The notes: generated by a model not told the origin, from the letters alone. Positions 18,323-27,127 are shown, counted from the first letter of the stretch. The stretch is DNA of 64,000 bases from Butyricicoccus_B sp017886875 (GCA_963931655.1 OZ007036.1:1488001-1552000); one strand, 5' to 3'. Numbers and translations are program-made.

Positions 18323-18374
18323 GTTACAAAGAAAATCGTAATATTACATAAATGTTTCAGATTTAAAAAAAATC

Positions 18375-18403
18375 TTGACCAAAAAAAAAGTACGTGCTAA
18401 ACT
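18375..18403 (+). promoter_or_regulatory. Promoter of the SLH protein gene
   Basis: TTGACC at 18375-18380, 17-base spacer that is mostly A, TAAACT at 18398-18403. Confidence 0.65.
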
Positions 18404-18412
18404 AATACACGA

Positions 18413-18479
18413 ATTAAAGGGGCGGGGACGCCCAAACGAAACTGGGGGAGACCCCCGCAATAATAAGGAGGAAAAACCA
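18413..18479 (+). promoter_or_regulatory. Structured GC-rich 5' leader of the SLH protein mRNA
   Basis: The leader holds two short hairpins, GGCG-GGGA-CGCC and GGGGG-AGA-CCCCC, in otherwise AT-rich DNA, then AAGGAGG ahead of the ATG. Such 5' hairpins can stabilise abundant mRNAs; that role here is inferred. Confidence 0.5.
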
Positions 18480-21017
18480 ATGAAGAATCTAAAACAGGTT
18501 CTAGCACTAGGTATGGCATTCTCTCTGTCAATGTCAGCTATGGCTGGTGCTGCATTCTCAGATTCAGCTGACATTAAGGCAACTGAAGCTGTAGACATGC
18601 TAAATGCTTTAGGCATAATCACAGGCTATGAAGATGGTTCTTTCAAGCCAGAAAAAACTGTAAGCCGTGCTGAGGCTGCAAAGATGATTTTCTCTATCCG
18701 TAACAACGGTAGCATCAATGCAGACTCTTTCAAGACAGCTCCAACAACTTTCACAGATATCTCTGGTCACTGGGCTGAAGGCTACATCAAGTACTGCCAG
18801 ACTATGGGTATTATCTCTGGTAAGTCTGCAACTATCTTTGACCCAAATGGCACAGTAAAGGGCACTGAGCTTGCTAAGATGATGCTTGTAACTCTTGGTT
18901 ATGATGCTCAGAAGGCTGGTATCTATGGTGCTACTTGGGCTACAACAACTCTAGCTCTAGCTTCTGAGAATGGTCTGCTTGACGGTGTAGACTCTGATTT
19001 AGCTGCTGGTCTTCCACGTCAGTATACAGCTCAGATGATGTATAATGCAATTCAGGCTCCAACAGTTCGTTGGTCTACTGATGGTAATGCTTATACTGAT
19101 TTAGGTGTTGACAACAACCCTAATGAAACAATGGGTCACAAGTATATGGATTTGACAATCTACGAGGGCATTCTTGAGGGTTCTGGTAGCTTTAAGTCAA
19201 ACAATGATAAGGTTAAGATTGACGTTAAGAAAAGAGATGGTCGTGACAGTTCAGGTACTGAAAACTTTACTTTCAAGACAGACTTGACTGGCATGTATAA
19301 GCAGTATGTAAAGGTTCTTTCTGATGATAAGAATAATGCATATGGTGTATATGCTGTTTCAGGTAAGAACACTGTAGCTACTTCAGCTCTATCTGATGTT
19401 AAGACTACAGACACCAAGAAGGTTAAGGTTGGCGACACTGAATATCGTACAAGAAATACCAGTGCATATGATATTGCAAAAGACACAACAATCACTCCTT
19501 TGAAGGATAAATATTACAACTCTGCAGACCAGATTACATTTGTTTCAAATGATGGTGATAATGAGTTTGATGTTGCATTTGTAAATCCAATGCAGGGCTT
19601 TGGTAAGGTTACTTATGTTGGTAACGATAAGGTAATCGCAGCAGGCAAGAGTTATGATATTGATAACACCATAATTCCAGACGGTCTTGCTAAGGACGAT
19701 TATGTTGCTGTATATAAGGATGCATTTACTGGCGATCCAAAACTTGTTAAGGCTGAAAAGGTTACTGGTAAGGTAACTTCAACAAAGGGTTCAGCTAGTA
19801 CTGATTTAGAAGTTAAGGTAAATGACACTTGGTACAAGGTTGCTGCTAAAAATGCTCCAACTGATTTCAATAAGATGGTAACTTATGGTAAAGATACCTC
19901 TGCTAAGGATACCCTAGAAGTTAAGAACACATATGATATGTACTTAATTGATGGTGTTGTTTATGGTGCTGCTAAAACTCAGGGCGGTTCTACTGATACA
20001 GCTATCGTGCTGACAGCTACTGGTAATATGAATACTGATGGTAGCTATCAAGTTAAGATGCTGTTTGCTGATGGCACTACTAAGGTAATTGGTGCTGATA
20101 AGGCTTATGATTCTGGAGCTTCTGACTTAAATGGTAAACTTGTAACTTACACTATTAACAGTGATGGTGAATATGAGCTTACTGCAGTAAGTAGCACTAA
20201 TGTGGCTGGCGGAGATGCGGCAGTAAACGATGTTTATGGCTTTGATGCTGATGCAGACCGCATTAGAATTACTAATGCTACTGGTAAGGAGTATCGTATA
20301 GCTGATGATGCTGTTGTTTATATCACAGATAAGGACGGCAGCAAGGTTATTACTGGTAAGCAGTTAACTTCATTCAGTGATAGTTTCTGGAGCGTTAAAG
20401 CTGATGGTACTACTCCTAATGGTGCTGCTGTAATTGAAGATAATATTGCAACTATTGTATACTTGAACAATGAGGGTACAGAATCCCCAATTGCTGGTGG
20501 TGCTGAGCTATATGGTGTTATCACTTCTGCAGTAGCAGTTGGCGAAGATGAGTGTGAATTCACTGTATGGACATCTAATGGCGAGTCTGTGGACGTTAAG
20601 GTTAAGGGCACAGAACTTAAGGATGCTGAAAAGGGTGATGTAATCAGATTTGAGACTTCAGAAAATGGTTACATTACTAAGGTTAAGACAGAAAAAGACT
20701 TAAATATCCATGAAGCTGCTATTAAGAATGCTACTTCTTCTTATGTAACATTCTATGATAATGTTAACGGTAAGAAAGACTTTGACTTTGATAGTGCTAA
20801 GTTCATCTATATGAATACTACAGATGGTGTTTATGAAGGTCTTGCAGCTGGCGACCTAGCAGAGGCTAAGCCAACAACTGGCAATGATGCTCAGAAGGGC
20901 GACTATTATGAAAATGCTAAGGTTGTTCTGAATAACAAGGGCGACAAGGTTGTATTTGTTGCAGTTGATGTAACTGGTGAATGGGACGGTCTTGGTGTAC
21001 AGAGCGATGCTGATTAA
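18480..21017 (+). CDS. SLH-domain surface (S-layer-type) protein
   Basis: An 845-residue secreted protein. A signal peptide covers about residues 1-25 (MKNLKQVLALGMAFSLSMSA). Two clear SLH modules follow, GIITGYEDGSFKPEKTVSRAEAAKMI near 40-70 and FTDISGHWAEGYIKY near 88-140, then a third degenerate one to about 195; these anchor to pyruvylated cell-wall polymer. The remaining 650 residues are Thr/Lys/Asp-rich and beta-rich with no domain I recognise. Lys is mostly AAG and Thr often ACT/ACA, unlike neighbours. The start is fixed by AAGGAGG at 18465. A strong promoter, stable leader and strong terminator suggest a major surface protein. Confidence 0.88.
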   Translation: MKNLKQVLALGMAFSLSMSAMAGAAFSDSADIKATEAVDMLNALGIITGYEDGSFKPEKTVSRAEAAKMIFSIRNNGSINADSFKTAPTTFTDISGHWAEGYIKYCQTMGIISGKSATIFDPNGTVKGTELAKMMLVTLGYDAQKAGIYGATWATTTLALASENGLLDGVDSDLAAGLPRQYTAQMMYNAIQAPTVRWSTDGNAYTDLGVDNNPNETMGHKYMDLTIYEGILEGSGSFKSNNDKVKIDVKKRDGRDSSGTENFTFKTDLTGMYKQYVKVLSDDKNNAYGVYAVSGKNTVATSALSDVKTTDTKKVKVGDTEYRTRNTSAYDIAKDTTITPLKDKYYNSADQITFVSNDGDNEFDVAFVNPMQGFGKVTYVGNDKVIAAGKSYDIDNTIIPDGLAKDDYVAVYKDAFTGDPKLVKAEKVTGKVTSTKGSASTDLEVKVNDTWYKVAAKNAPTDFNKMVTYGKDTSAKDTLEVKNTYDMYLIDGVVYGAAKTQGGSTDTAIVLTATGNMNTDGSYQVKMLFADGTTKVIGADKAYDSGASDLNGKLVTYTINSDGEYELTAVSSTNVAGGDAAVNDVYGFDADADRIRITNATGKEYRIADDAVVYITDKDGSKVITGKQLTSFSDSFWSVKADGTTPNGAAVIEDNIATIVYLNNEGTESPIAGGAELYGVITSAVAVGEDECEFTVWTSNGESVDVKVKGTELKDAEKGDVIRFETSENGYITKVKTEKDLNIHEAAIKNATSSYVTFYDNVNGKKDFDFDSAKFIYMNTTDGVYEGLAAGDLAEAKPTTGNDAQKGDYYENAKVVLNNKGDKVVFVAVDVTGEWDGLGVQSDAD

Positions 21018-21056
21018 TTGTTTATGAGATTTTTAAATCATATAAATAGTTAACTT

Positions 21057-21088
21057 AAAAACCCCCTCGAAAGAGGGGGCTTTTTTTA
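21057..21088 (+). terminator. Strong terminator after the SLH gene
   Basis: CCCCCTC, loop GAAA, GAGGGGG, then a run of seven Ts. Confidence 0.9.
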
Positions 21089-21958
21089 TGCCATTATAGA
21101 GGTCAAAGAGCCTATTTTTTCAATCTCACAAACAATTTTGTCCCCCGACTGCAAAAAGCGAGGAGGTTCAAAGCCCATGCCAACGCCTGACGGTGTGCCA
21201 GTTGCGATAATTGTACCAGCTCTAAGAGTAATACCTCTTGTTAAATCACAAAGAATATCTGGAATATCATGAATAAGTAAATCAGTGGTACTGTTTTGAC
21301 GAAGTTCGCCATTTACATAGCATTTAATCGAAAGTGCAGGATTTTCACCAATTTCATCAGCAGTAACAATGCAAGGTCCCATAGGAGAAAAGCCATCAAG
21401 GCTCTTGCCAAAATAAAATTGACCTCTGCCTTTTTGCACATCACGAGCAGAGATATCATTGATAATTGTGTAACCAAAAATGTAATTCCAAGCGTTTTCA
21501 CGAGTTACATTTTTTGCGTCTTTGCCTAAAATCACACCAAGTTCACATTCATAATCTATTTTTTGAGTTAACTCACTATGTAAAGGGATAATACCATTGT
21601 CATAATTAGCTGGTGCGGTTCGCTTGCAAAAGTAAATAGCCTCTTGAGTTTTATGAAATTTCTCTTTATGGAAGTTTTGCGACTCTTTTGCATGTTCAGT
21701 ATAGTTAACACCAATACAAAGTATATCTTGCTTTGGATATGGTATAGGAGCAAGCACTTTAACTGTATCTAAGGAAATCGGATTTTTACCTTTTTTCTCA
21801 TAGAAAAGCTCTTTACATTCGTTTAAAGTTAATGTGTCAATAAGCCCATTCATATCACGAAAATTAACCCCAAAATCACTAACGGGATAAATTTCTTTTT
21901 GACCGAAACCAACGCATACAAGCTGTTTACTATCTTTTTCAATGGTGTAAAAACGCAT
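21086..21958 (-). CDS. Fumarylacetoacetate hydrolase-family protein
   Basis: A 290-residue FAH-family protein. GVNYTEHAKES near residue 80, YECELGVILGKDA with metal-binding Glu residues near 130, and SPMGPCIVTADE and TIIATGTPSGVGMGF near the C terminus match FAH-type hydrolases and hydratases, including 2-hydroxyhepta-2,4-diene-1,7-dioate isomerase and acylpyruvase/oxaloacetate decarboxylase types. Precise substrate cannot be told; no catabolic neighbours. GAGGTGAAG precedes the ATG. It diverges from spoVT. Confidence 0.85.
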   Translation of the reverse strand: MRFYTIEKDSKQLVCVGFGQKEIYPVSDFGVNFRDMNGLIDTLTLNECKELFYEKKGKNPISLDTVKVLAPIPYPKQDILCIGVNYTEHAKESQNFHKEKFHKTQEAIYFCKRTAPANYDNGIIPLHSELTQKIDYECELGVILGKDAKNVTRENAWNYIFGYTIINDISARDVQKGRGQFYFGKSLDGFSPMGPCIVTADEIGENPALSIKCYVNGELRQNSTTDLLIHDIPDILCDLTRGITLRAGTIIATGTPSGVGMGFEPPRFLQSGDKIVCEIEKIGSLTSIMA

Positions 21959-22065
21959 TTTTTCTTCACCTCGTTAATAAAATAAAATATTTATAATTCA
22001 ATTTTAACAGAATGATTATTTTTTGTAAATATAACAGTTTGACTATCAACTTGATTTAATATTTT

Positions 22066-22094
22066 GCATATTTTCCAATTACATGAGCATAATA
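22066..22094 (+). promoter_or_regulatory. Sigma-G-like forespore promoter of spoVT
   Basis: GCATA at 22066-22070, a 17-base spacer and CATAATA at 22088-22094. This fits the sigma-F/sigma-G consensus (GHATR, 17-18, CATWHTA) and agrees with the known sigma-G control of spoVT in Bacillus. The Shine-Dalgarno GGAGGG at 22113 and ATG at 22124 follow. Confidence 0.7.
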
Positions 22095-22123
22095 AATGTA
22101 TATTCTTTATATGGAGGGAAAAT

Positions 22124-22300
22124 ATGAAAGCAACAGGTATTGTTCGTAGAATTGATGACTTAGGTCGTGTAGTTATACCAAAAGAAATCCGCAGAACTAT
22201 GCGTATTCGAGAGGGTGACCCGTCGCAGATAATGTTGGTGTGGTGGAAACAATTCTATATGTCATTAGAACACTTTTTGCAAAGAATAGGCGTTAAATAA
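22124..22300 (+). pseudogene. spoVT: spoVT 5' fragment (codons 1-30), split by an integrated element
   Basis: The first 30 codons are canonical SpoVT (MKATGIVRRIDDLGRVVIPK..., an AbrB-type swapped-hairpin DNA-binding domain). At 22214 the sequence leaves the family after REGDP and runs 25 unrelated residues to a stop at 22300. The missing part, starting again with GDPLEIYTDRDGEV, lies 31.7 kb away at 53951. SpoVT is the forespore regulator that adjusts sigma-G-dependent genes and affects spore coat, germination and resistance. The stub alone lacks the rest of the DNA-binding domain and the GAF domain, so it should be inactive. In the excised circle, 22214-22300 would encode the recombinase C terminus. 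Confidence 0.93.
22214..22222 (+). repeat. Left attachment core (attL), GGTGACCCG
   Basis: Nine bases identical to 53951-53959, in the same orientation and same reading phase (Gly-Asp-Pro codons of spoVT). Flanking bases differ on both sides, so this is the maximal direct repeat and the probable strand-exchange region of a serine recombinase. Confidence 0.88.
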
Positions 22301-22306
22301 AAAATT

Positions 22307-22360
22307 ACCGTCATTTGGCGATTTCCTAAAAGGGAATGAAACCAAGTGACGGTTTTATTT
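22307..22360 (+). terminator. Terminator at the left end of the element
   Basis: ACCGTCA at 22307-22313 pairs with TGACGGT at 22347-22353, with further inner pairing TTTGG/CCAAG, then TTTTATTTT. In the circular form it would follow the recombinase gene directly. Confidence 0.75.
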
Positions 22361-22419
22361 TATGTTGTTTTGTTATATGTAATAAGCAGTTTATAAGCTC
22401 AAGTGGATAAAAAGGGTTT

Positions 22420-22442
22420 GAGGGAAATCGTCCCTCTTTTTT
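22420..22442 (+). terminator. Second hairpin with T run
   Basis: GAGGGA, loop AATCG, TCCCTC, then TTTTTT. It lies in the 227-base non-coding stretch between the spoVT stub frame and the STAND gene; nothing else is seen there. Confidence 0.6.
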
Positions 22443-22527
22443 GAATTAGTACAGGCTAATTCGTTGCTTGCTAATACTTTGTCCATGTTTGTACATCATA
22501 CCACTTTTATAAAAATAAGCGTTAATT

Positions 22528-24714
22528 TTAGGGTTTTAAAATAGGGGTTAAATGCTGTGATATTGTTTTATTATAAAACTCAGCTTTTTCAAAATCTCCA
22601 ACCATTATATATGCTTTTTGTATTAGATTTAATAATATAGCAATATCATTTGACGGTGGCATATAATTTATATCATCAATGTATGGCTGTAAAATCTCAA
22701 TAACCTTTTGCGGGTTTCCTGTTTGAAGTAGCAGTTCAGAATAGTTGCATACTTGAATAAAAGCATCATAGCTATTTATCATATTACATTGTTTTAGTAG
22801 ATTAAAAGCATACTCCATATGAGCCATAGCATTTTTAAAATCTTTCAGTTGTAAATATATATTTCCAAGGTTACCATGCAAATTAGAACACAGGTAAAGA
22901 TATTCTTCTGTTTCTGGAAGAATATTAACAGCTTGTTCCCAAAGCTCTTTTGCTTTTATAAAATCGTGTTCAACCTCTAAAGCCAATATTGCTTCACATT
23001 CTATTATAATGGCGTGTTCTCTAAATGGTATATTGTTTTTGAAAATATCATATAGTTTATTTTTTATATGCTCAATACCACTATAATATTGGTATTTATC
23101 CATATACGGATATAAATTGTCTAAAAAACGAATAAAATATTCTTTATCTTTAATATCAATTTTTTCTATGATTATATCAATGGCTTTGAAAAGAATTTCA
23201 TAATGTTCATATTCAGCATTATGAGATAAACATATATTTTCTATATGTTCAAGCAACACATGGCAATTTGTAGTATTTGCGGGTAAATCAGCTTGTATTA
23301 TATCCATGACAATAGGTGATAGTTTTAAATCGTTGCCATTTTCCGACTGTATAAGCCCAATATCTATTAAATAAATTATAGTATCAAATGATTTTAACTC
23401 AAGCCACTCAGCAAATATACTAAGCTCAAAATTTTGGTTTACACAGGGCATAAGAGATAGTGAAGATAAAATATATTTTTGCTCTTTATTTAGCTTAAAT
23501 AGTGAAAATAACATATGTATATGCTGATAATATGTTTCTTTTTTGCTTGTACCGTCTTTTGTCATGCGTATTTTCTCTTTGAGATTAACCCACATATTTT
23601 TAATTTTTATTTTATTATATAGCTCTAATGGTGTTATATTTCTAAATTTAAGCAAACGACCTATCATTTCTATTGCAAAAGTATGTCCATGTACTGCATT
23701 TATAAGCGAAATTATTTGTTCTTTATTATATATTGGATAAAAATAGGAGATAAGATTTAAACTATCATCTATATTTGCAAAAGGCTTAACAGATATTTGC
23801 GGCAAGTCTTCAAAATGACTTCTAGTTGTAAGCAAAACATGACATCTATAATTTAATAACTTCATAATATATGGGTCATCTTCTAGCGTTGTATTTATAT
23901 TATCTATTAAAATCAAGCTATCATCTTCTAGTGATGATAAAACCATCTCATGGCGTTTTAAACGCATTGTTTGCTCATAATCATCTATAAATGTCATAGA
24001 TGCAATATCATGCTTTAAATCACCTGTATATGCAATATAAACCATATTCTTATAATGCTTAGAATGTGCATATGCTTTTGCAAGTTCACTTTTACCTATG
24101 CCTGCAATTCCGCTTAAAAATAGTTTACCCTCAGTTTGTAAAAGTTTTTCAATTTGCTGTATCTCTTGTTCTCTGCCACAAAACCAGCGACACGGTTTAG
24201 GTATATCATGCCCTATAATTTGAGTTCTTAAAACAGCAGAGCCACTTTTTTCTTTTAATGCTTTCTGGGGTATAAATGTGCGGCTTATGCCAAAATACAG
24301 TATATTTGCTATAAAATCAGCCATTTGAATTTGTGTTTTAAATGGATAACCTTTTAAAAGTTCTTGTTTTTTCTGCTCAGATATACTATTATCTTTGATT
24401 AAAAGTTCATAAATAAGCTGTATTACATGATAAATATCATAAAATAAAGGGAAAATTTTGTTTTCTATTGTGTTTGCAAGCAATTTTAAATGTAAAGGCT
24501 CAGAATAATACTGAATAATGTTAATACTGATTTTTGCTTGTCCATTTATCCAGCGACAAACTTGCCCTTCATCTAACATAAAGTCTTTTGAGTTTGGTTC
24601 ATTTAAAAATGACTCAAATAATTCTGTTATAAATTTTATTTGTGATATTTGAAAATTTTCTGAAATATGTTCTTTCATAATTGACATAATATTTGAAAAA
24701 TCACAACGTTTCAC
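22528..24714 (-). CDS. STAND/NB-ARC ATPase with C-terminal TPR repeats
   Basis: A 728-residue protein. The N-terminal 170 residues are helical with a possible helix-turn-helix-like segment (EGQVCRWINGQAKIS). A NB-ARC/STAND module follows: Walker A GIAGIGKSELA near 205, Walker B DSLILIDNI near 270, sensor-like HVLLTTRS near 300. The last 200 residues hold TPR-like repeats (LHGNLGNIYLQLKDFKNAM). Such proteins are signal-triggered oligomerising switches, known as regulators and as anti-phage sensors. No effector domain is recognised. GTG at 24714 is chosen as start because GAGGTGA precedes it; the longer frame has no ribosome site. It is divergent from the small gene at 24919. Confidence 0.75.
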   Translation of the reverse strand: MKRCDFSNIMSIMKEHISENFQISQIKFITELFESFLNEPNSKDFMLDEGQVCRWINGQAKISINIIQYYSEPLHLKLLANTIENKIFPLFYDIYHVIQLIYELLIKDNSISEQKKQELLKGYPFKTQIQMADFIANILYFGISRTFIPQKALKEKSGSAVLRTQIIGHDIPKPCRWFCGREQEIQQIEKLLQTEGKLFLSGIAGIGKSELAKAYAHSKHYKNMVYIAYTGDLKHDIASMTFIDDYEQTMRLKRHEMVLSSLEDDSLILIDNINTTLEDDPYIMKLLNYRCHVLLTTRSHFEDLPQISVKPFANIDDSLNLISYFYPIYNKEQIISLINAVHGHTFAIEMIGRLLKFRNITPLELYNKIKIKNMWVNLKEKIRMTKDGTSKKETYYQHIHMLFSLFKLNKEQKYILSSLSLMPCVNQNFELSIFAEWLELKSFDTIIYLIDIGLIQSENGNDLKLSPIVMDIIQADLPANTTNCHVLLEHIENICLSHNAEYEHYEILFKAIDIIIEKIDIKDKEYFIRFLDNLYPYMDKYQYYSGIEHIKNKLYDIFKNNIPFREHAIIIECEAILALEVEHDFIKAKELWEQAVNILPETEEYLYLCSNLHGNLGNIYLQLKDFKNAMAHMEYAFNLLKQCNMINSYDAFIQVCNYSELLLQTGNPQKVIEILQPYIDDINYMPPSNDIAILLNLIQKAYIMVGDFEKAEFYNKTISQHLTPILKP

Positions 24715-24918
24715 GGAAATCACCTCACTTTTATTATAATTTGAGTATATAACTTTATATAGATATACGATGTCGAAATTTGTAGCCGAACACAATTTAC
24801 TGTCAATTTGCAATCAATGTATATAACCTAAATATTTGTTATTCTTATTTCACAAAATAAAGTGTTATAAAACACATTTTAATTGGAAATTATAACTTTA
24901 TTAGGGAGGTACTTATAA

Positions 24919-25155
24919 ATGCTATATGAAGTAAATGATGTTACAAAGCTTGTAACAATTTGGCTTACAAATGATGACCAAAAAGATGAAGCTGTATCAG
25001 AAAAAGTAAATGAAATATGCAAGGAATACCATGATAAAAAATATCTTGTTGGTGTTTTTAAATCAGGTAAAGAAAGTCTTTATGAAAATACCCGTGATTT
25101 ATTACTTAAAAACCGTGAAAGTATGGCTAAAAAGTCAATAGGTTTAGAAAGATGA
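24919..25155 (+). CDS. Small unknown protein in the element
   Basis: A 78-residue soluble, charged protein (starts MLYEVNDVTKLVTIWL) with a good Shine-Dalgarno (AGGGAGGT). I do not recognise its family. A predicted alpha/beta character and Lys/Glu-rich C terminus are all that can be seen. It is divergent from the STAND gene with about 200 bases between them and convergent with dnaC, and ends in a bidirectional terminator. It could be an accessory of the STAND or replication module; this is a guess from position. Confidence 0.6.
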   Translation: MLYEVNDVTKLVTIWLTNDDQKDEAVSEKVNEICKEYHDKKYLVGVFKSGKESLYENTRDLLLKNRESMAKKSIGLER

Positions 25156-25160
25156 GATTT

Positions 25161-25204
25161 TCACCCCATTTGTTAGTTATAATGCTATCAAGTGGGGTGA
25201 TTTT
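25161..25204. terminator. Bidirectional terminator
   Basis: TCACCCCA at 25161-25168 pairs with TGGGGTGA at 25193-25200, with T-rich sequence after it. It separates the small gene from the converging dnaC-like gene. Confidence 0.75.
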
Positions 25205-25205
25205 A

Positions 25206-26018
25206 TTATGCTGTATGAGATGAGAAAATATTCTTAACTGTTTTAATATTATCTTTGGCATTTTCTTCTCTTAGATTTATTCCATTGATTTTTATTGGAA
25301 CACAGCGTTCAAGCACTCTATCATAAATACGATGTTTTGCTATATTCGACGTGTTTTTCATCTCATTTAGTGTTAAATTGGTGGTGACTATAAGCGGTAA
25401 TTTACTTCTATATCTACTATCAATCACATGAAATACTTGCTCAAGTGCAAATTCGGAACTTCGCTCAATTCCAAGGTCATCAAGGATTAAAAGCGGATAA
25501 TTATTTAAGCTATCAATAAATTTGTTGCGGTCAGTAGGGTTCATAATAGATATTGTGTTTAATATGCGTGAAAAATTGGTCATCATAGCAGGTATGCCTT
25601 TGTCTATGAGTGCATTTGCAATACAACCCGCAAAAAAACTCTTTCCAGTCCCCACATCACCCCAAAGAAGTAGACCAAGCGAACTGGTTTTCATTTTATC
25701 CCAGTTATCTACATAATCATGTGCATAGTGCATTTGTGGATTTATACCAGTATCATTTGCAAATGAATAATCATAGAGCATATTATCTTGCAAACAGTTG
25801 GCACGAAGAAATTTTATTTTCATTGTTTGTTTACGCTCAAGTTGCTCTGATTGCTCATTTTCATATGCTTTTAGCCTGCATTTACATCTGATATTTCGTA
25901 TTTGTAAATTATTATCAAGCTCAATGCGGATTTGTTTCGGTGTATGGCATTTTGAACAGTAAATTAAACCATCAGTTTCATTAAGATATTCATCTTTTAA
26001 TAAACAACTTGTATTCAT
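25206..26018 (-). CDS. DnaC/IstB-like helicase loader ATPase
   Basis: A 270-residue AAA+ ATPase. The N-terminal 50 residues carry a zinc-binding pattern (CSKC near 21 and CKC near 45). Walker A is GDVGTGKS near 125 and Walker B LLILDDLG near 180, followed by sensor 1 in LIVTTNL. This arrangement fits DnaC/DnaI-type loaders that place the replicative helicase at an origin. Its start overlaps the end of the initiator gene by 4 bases (ATGA), so the two are coupled, a pairing common in plasmids and integrative elements of Bacillota. Confidence 0.88.
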   Translation of the reverse strand: MNTSCLLKDEYLNETDGLIYCSKCHTPKQIRIELDNNLQIRNIRCKCRLKAYENEQSEQLERKQTMKIKFLRANCLQDNMLYDYSFANDTGINPQMHYAHDYVDNWDKMKTSSLGLLLWGDVGTGKSFFAGCIANALIDKGIPAMMTNFSRILNTISIMNPTDRNKFIDSLNNYPLLILDDLGIERSSEFALEQVFHVIDSRYRSKLPLIVTTNLTLNEMKNTSNIAKHRIYDRVLERCVPIKINGINLREENAKDNIKTVKNIFSSHTA

Positions 26019-26785
26019 AGACTTTCCTCCTCACTACATTCATAACTTCTTTTTTTTGGTGTGTCACGCATTGCCCAGTTACGTATTGTTGCAGCATGAC
26101 AAGTATATTTTTTGCCAGTAGAAGCAATATAACGTGATAAGTTTTCAATATATTTATCACATTCTTTAATTTCGTTTTTCAGCAAAGTATATTCGTTTAA
26201 AGTTAAAAAAACATTTTTATATGAGCCATAGGCGTCATATTGCTCATTTATTTTATTAGTATTGTTATTATTTATATTATTATTACTTGTAGAAAGTTTT
26301 ATTTCCGATGGAAGTAAAGGTTTATTGCTGCTTGATGGAAAGTTTTCTTTATCTTTGGTAGAAAGTTTATTGTCTGTTTCATGGTATATTTTCTTTCTAT
26401 CTTGAGTAACGTTTTCTTTCTGTATGGTAGATGGTTTTCTTTCTATCACAATAGTAGATGGAAATTTTACATAAATTCTATTAGGTCGTCCTACACCTTG
26501 TCTTTTGCGATAGATTAAATCTTCCTTTTCTAGTGCAGATAGTGCAGTTTTTATTGACATATCGCTTTTATGCATAATTTCACAAAGAGATTTAATAGGG
26601 AAATATATAAAAACTCGTCCTATTTCATCTACCCAGTCCATATGTGATAATGATAATTTTGTACGGTCTAAAAGTATAGTGTATAAAATTTTTGCTGTTT
26701 CGTTTAGATTTTGGTTTTCTAATAAAAATCGTGGAAATGCCATATATGGCGGTAATGTACAGTTCTTTGTTATATATCGTGACAT
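26015..26785 (-). CDS. RepA_N-type replication initiator protein
   Basis: A 256-residue protein with the RepA_N start (YITKNCTLPPYMAFPRFLL...LNETAKILYTILLDR), a winged-helix DNA-binding domain with MSIKTALSALEKEDLI near 80-100 and RQGVGRPNRIYV near 112. A low-complexity, Asn/Lys/Ser-rich linker (about 125-195) and a short C-terminal domain follow. RepA_N initiators drive plasmid replication and occur in Tn916/Tn1549-type elements. Here it suggests the excised circle can replicate. AGGAGGTG precedes the ATG. Confidence 0.85.
   Translation of the reverse strand: MSRYITKNCTLPPYMAFPRFLLENQNLNETAKILYTILLDRTKLSLSHMDWVDEIGRVFIYFPIKSLCEIMHKSDMSIKTALSALEKEDLIYRKRQGVGRPNRIYVKFPSTIVIERKPSTIQKENVTQDRKKIYHETDNKLSTKDKENFPSSSNKPLLPSEIKLSTSNNNINNNNTNKINEQYDAYGSYKNVFLTLNEYTLLKNEIKECDKYIENLSRYIASTGKKYTCHAATIRNWAMRDTPKKRSYECSEEESL
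26290..26470 (-). repeat. Iteron-like imperfect repeats inside the initiator gene
   Basis: Several variants of GTAGAAAGTTT or its complement-like TTTTCTTTCTAT occur within the linker-coding part (for example near 26290, 26335, 26360, 26390, 26415 and 26440). In known RepA_N plasmids the origin lies inside the rep gene at this place. Assignment as an origin is an inference. Confidence 0.4.
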
Positions 26786-27127
26786 GGTTTCACCTCCTTA
26801 GATTTATTATAGTAGGAAAGTATTCTTTCTGCATTGAGCGAAAATTGATGGGAAATTGATAGATGATATTACAAAAACTTAATAATTATTTATATATTTG
26901 CTAATATAATAATTTTGTTACCAACTTTACCAAAAACAGATATTATTATTATGGATAATATACATTTTTATCATGCAAAAATTGCAAAGAAAATATAAAG
27001 TACAATATTGTAGGTCAAAGTTAAATTTTAATTATTTTTGTTGCTAAAAACAATTTGTTTAATTGCTATAATAAGTGAAAATAAAACTTTATATAATACT
27101 GCAAAACACAGATATTTACTTTGTTTA

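Noticed and set aside
22124..22300. A short intact AbrB-family regulator
   Set aside because: Only the first 33 residues match; the rest is unrelated, and the true continuation lies at 53951. It is the interrupted start of spoVT.
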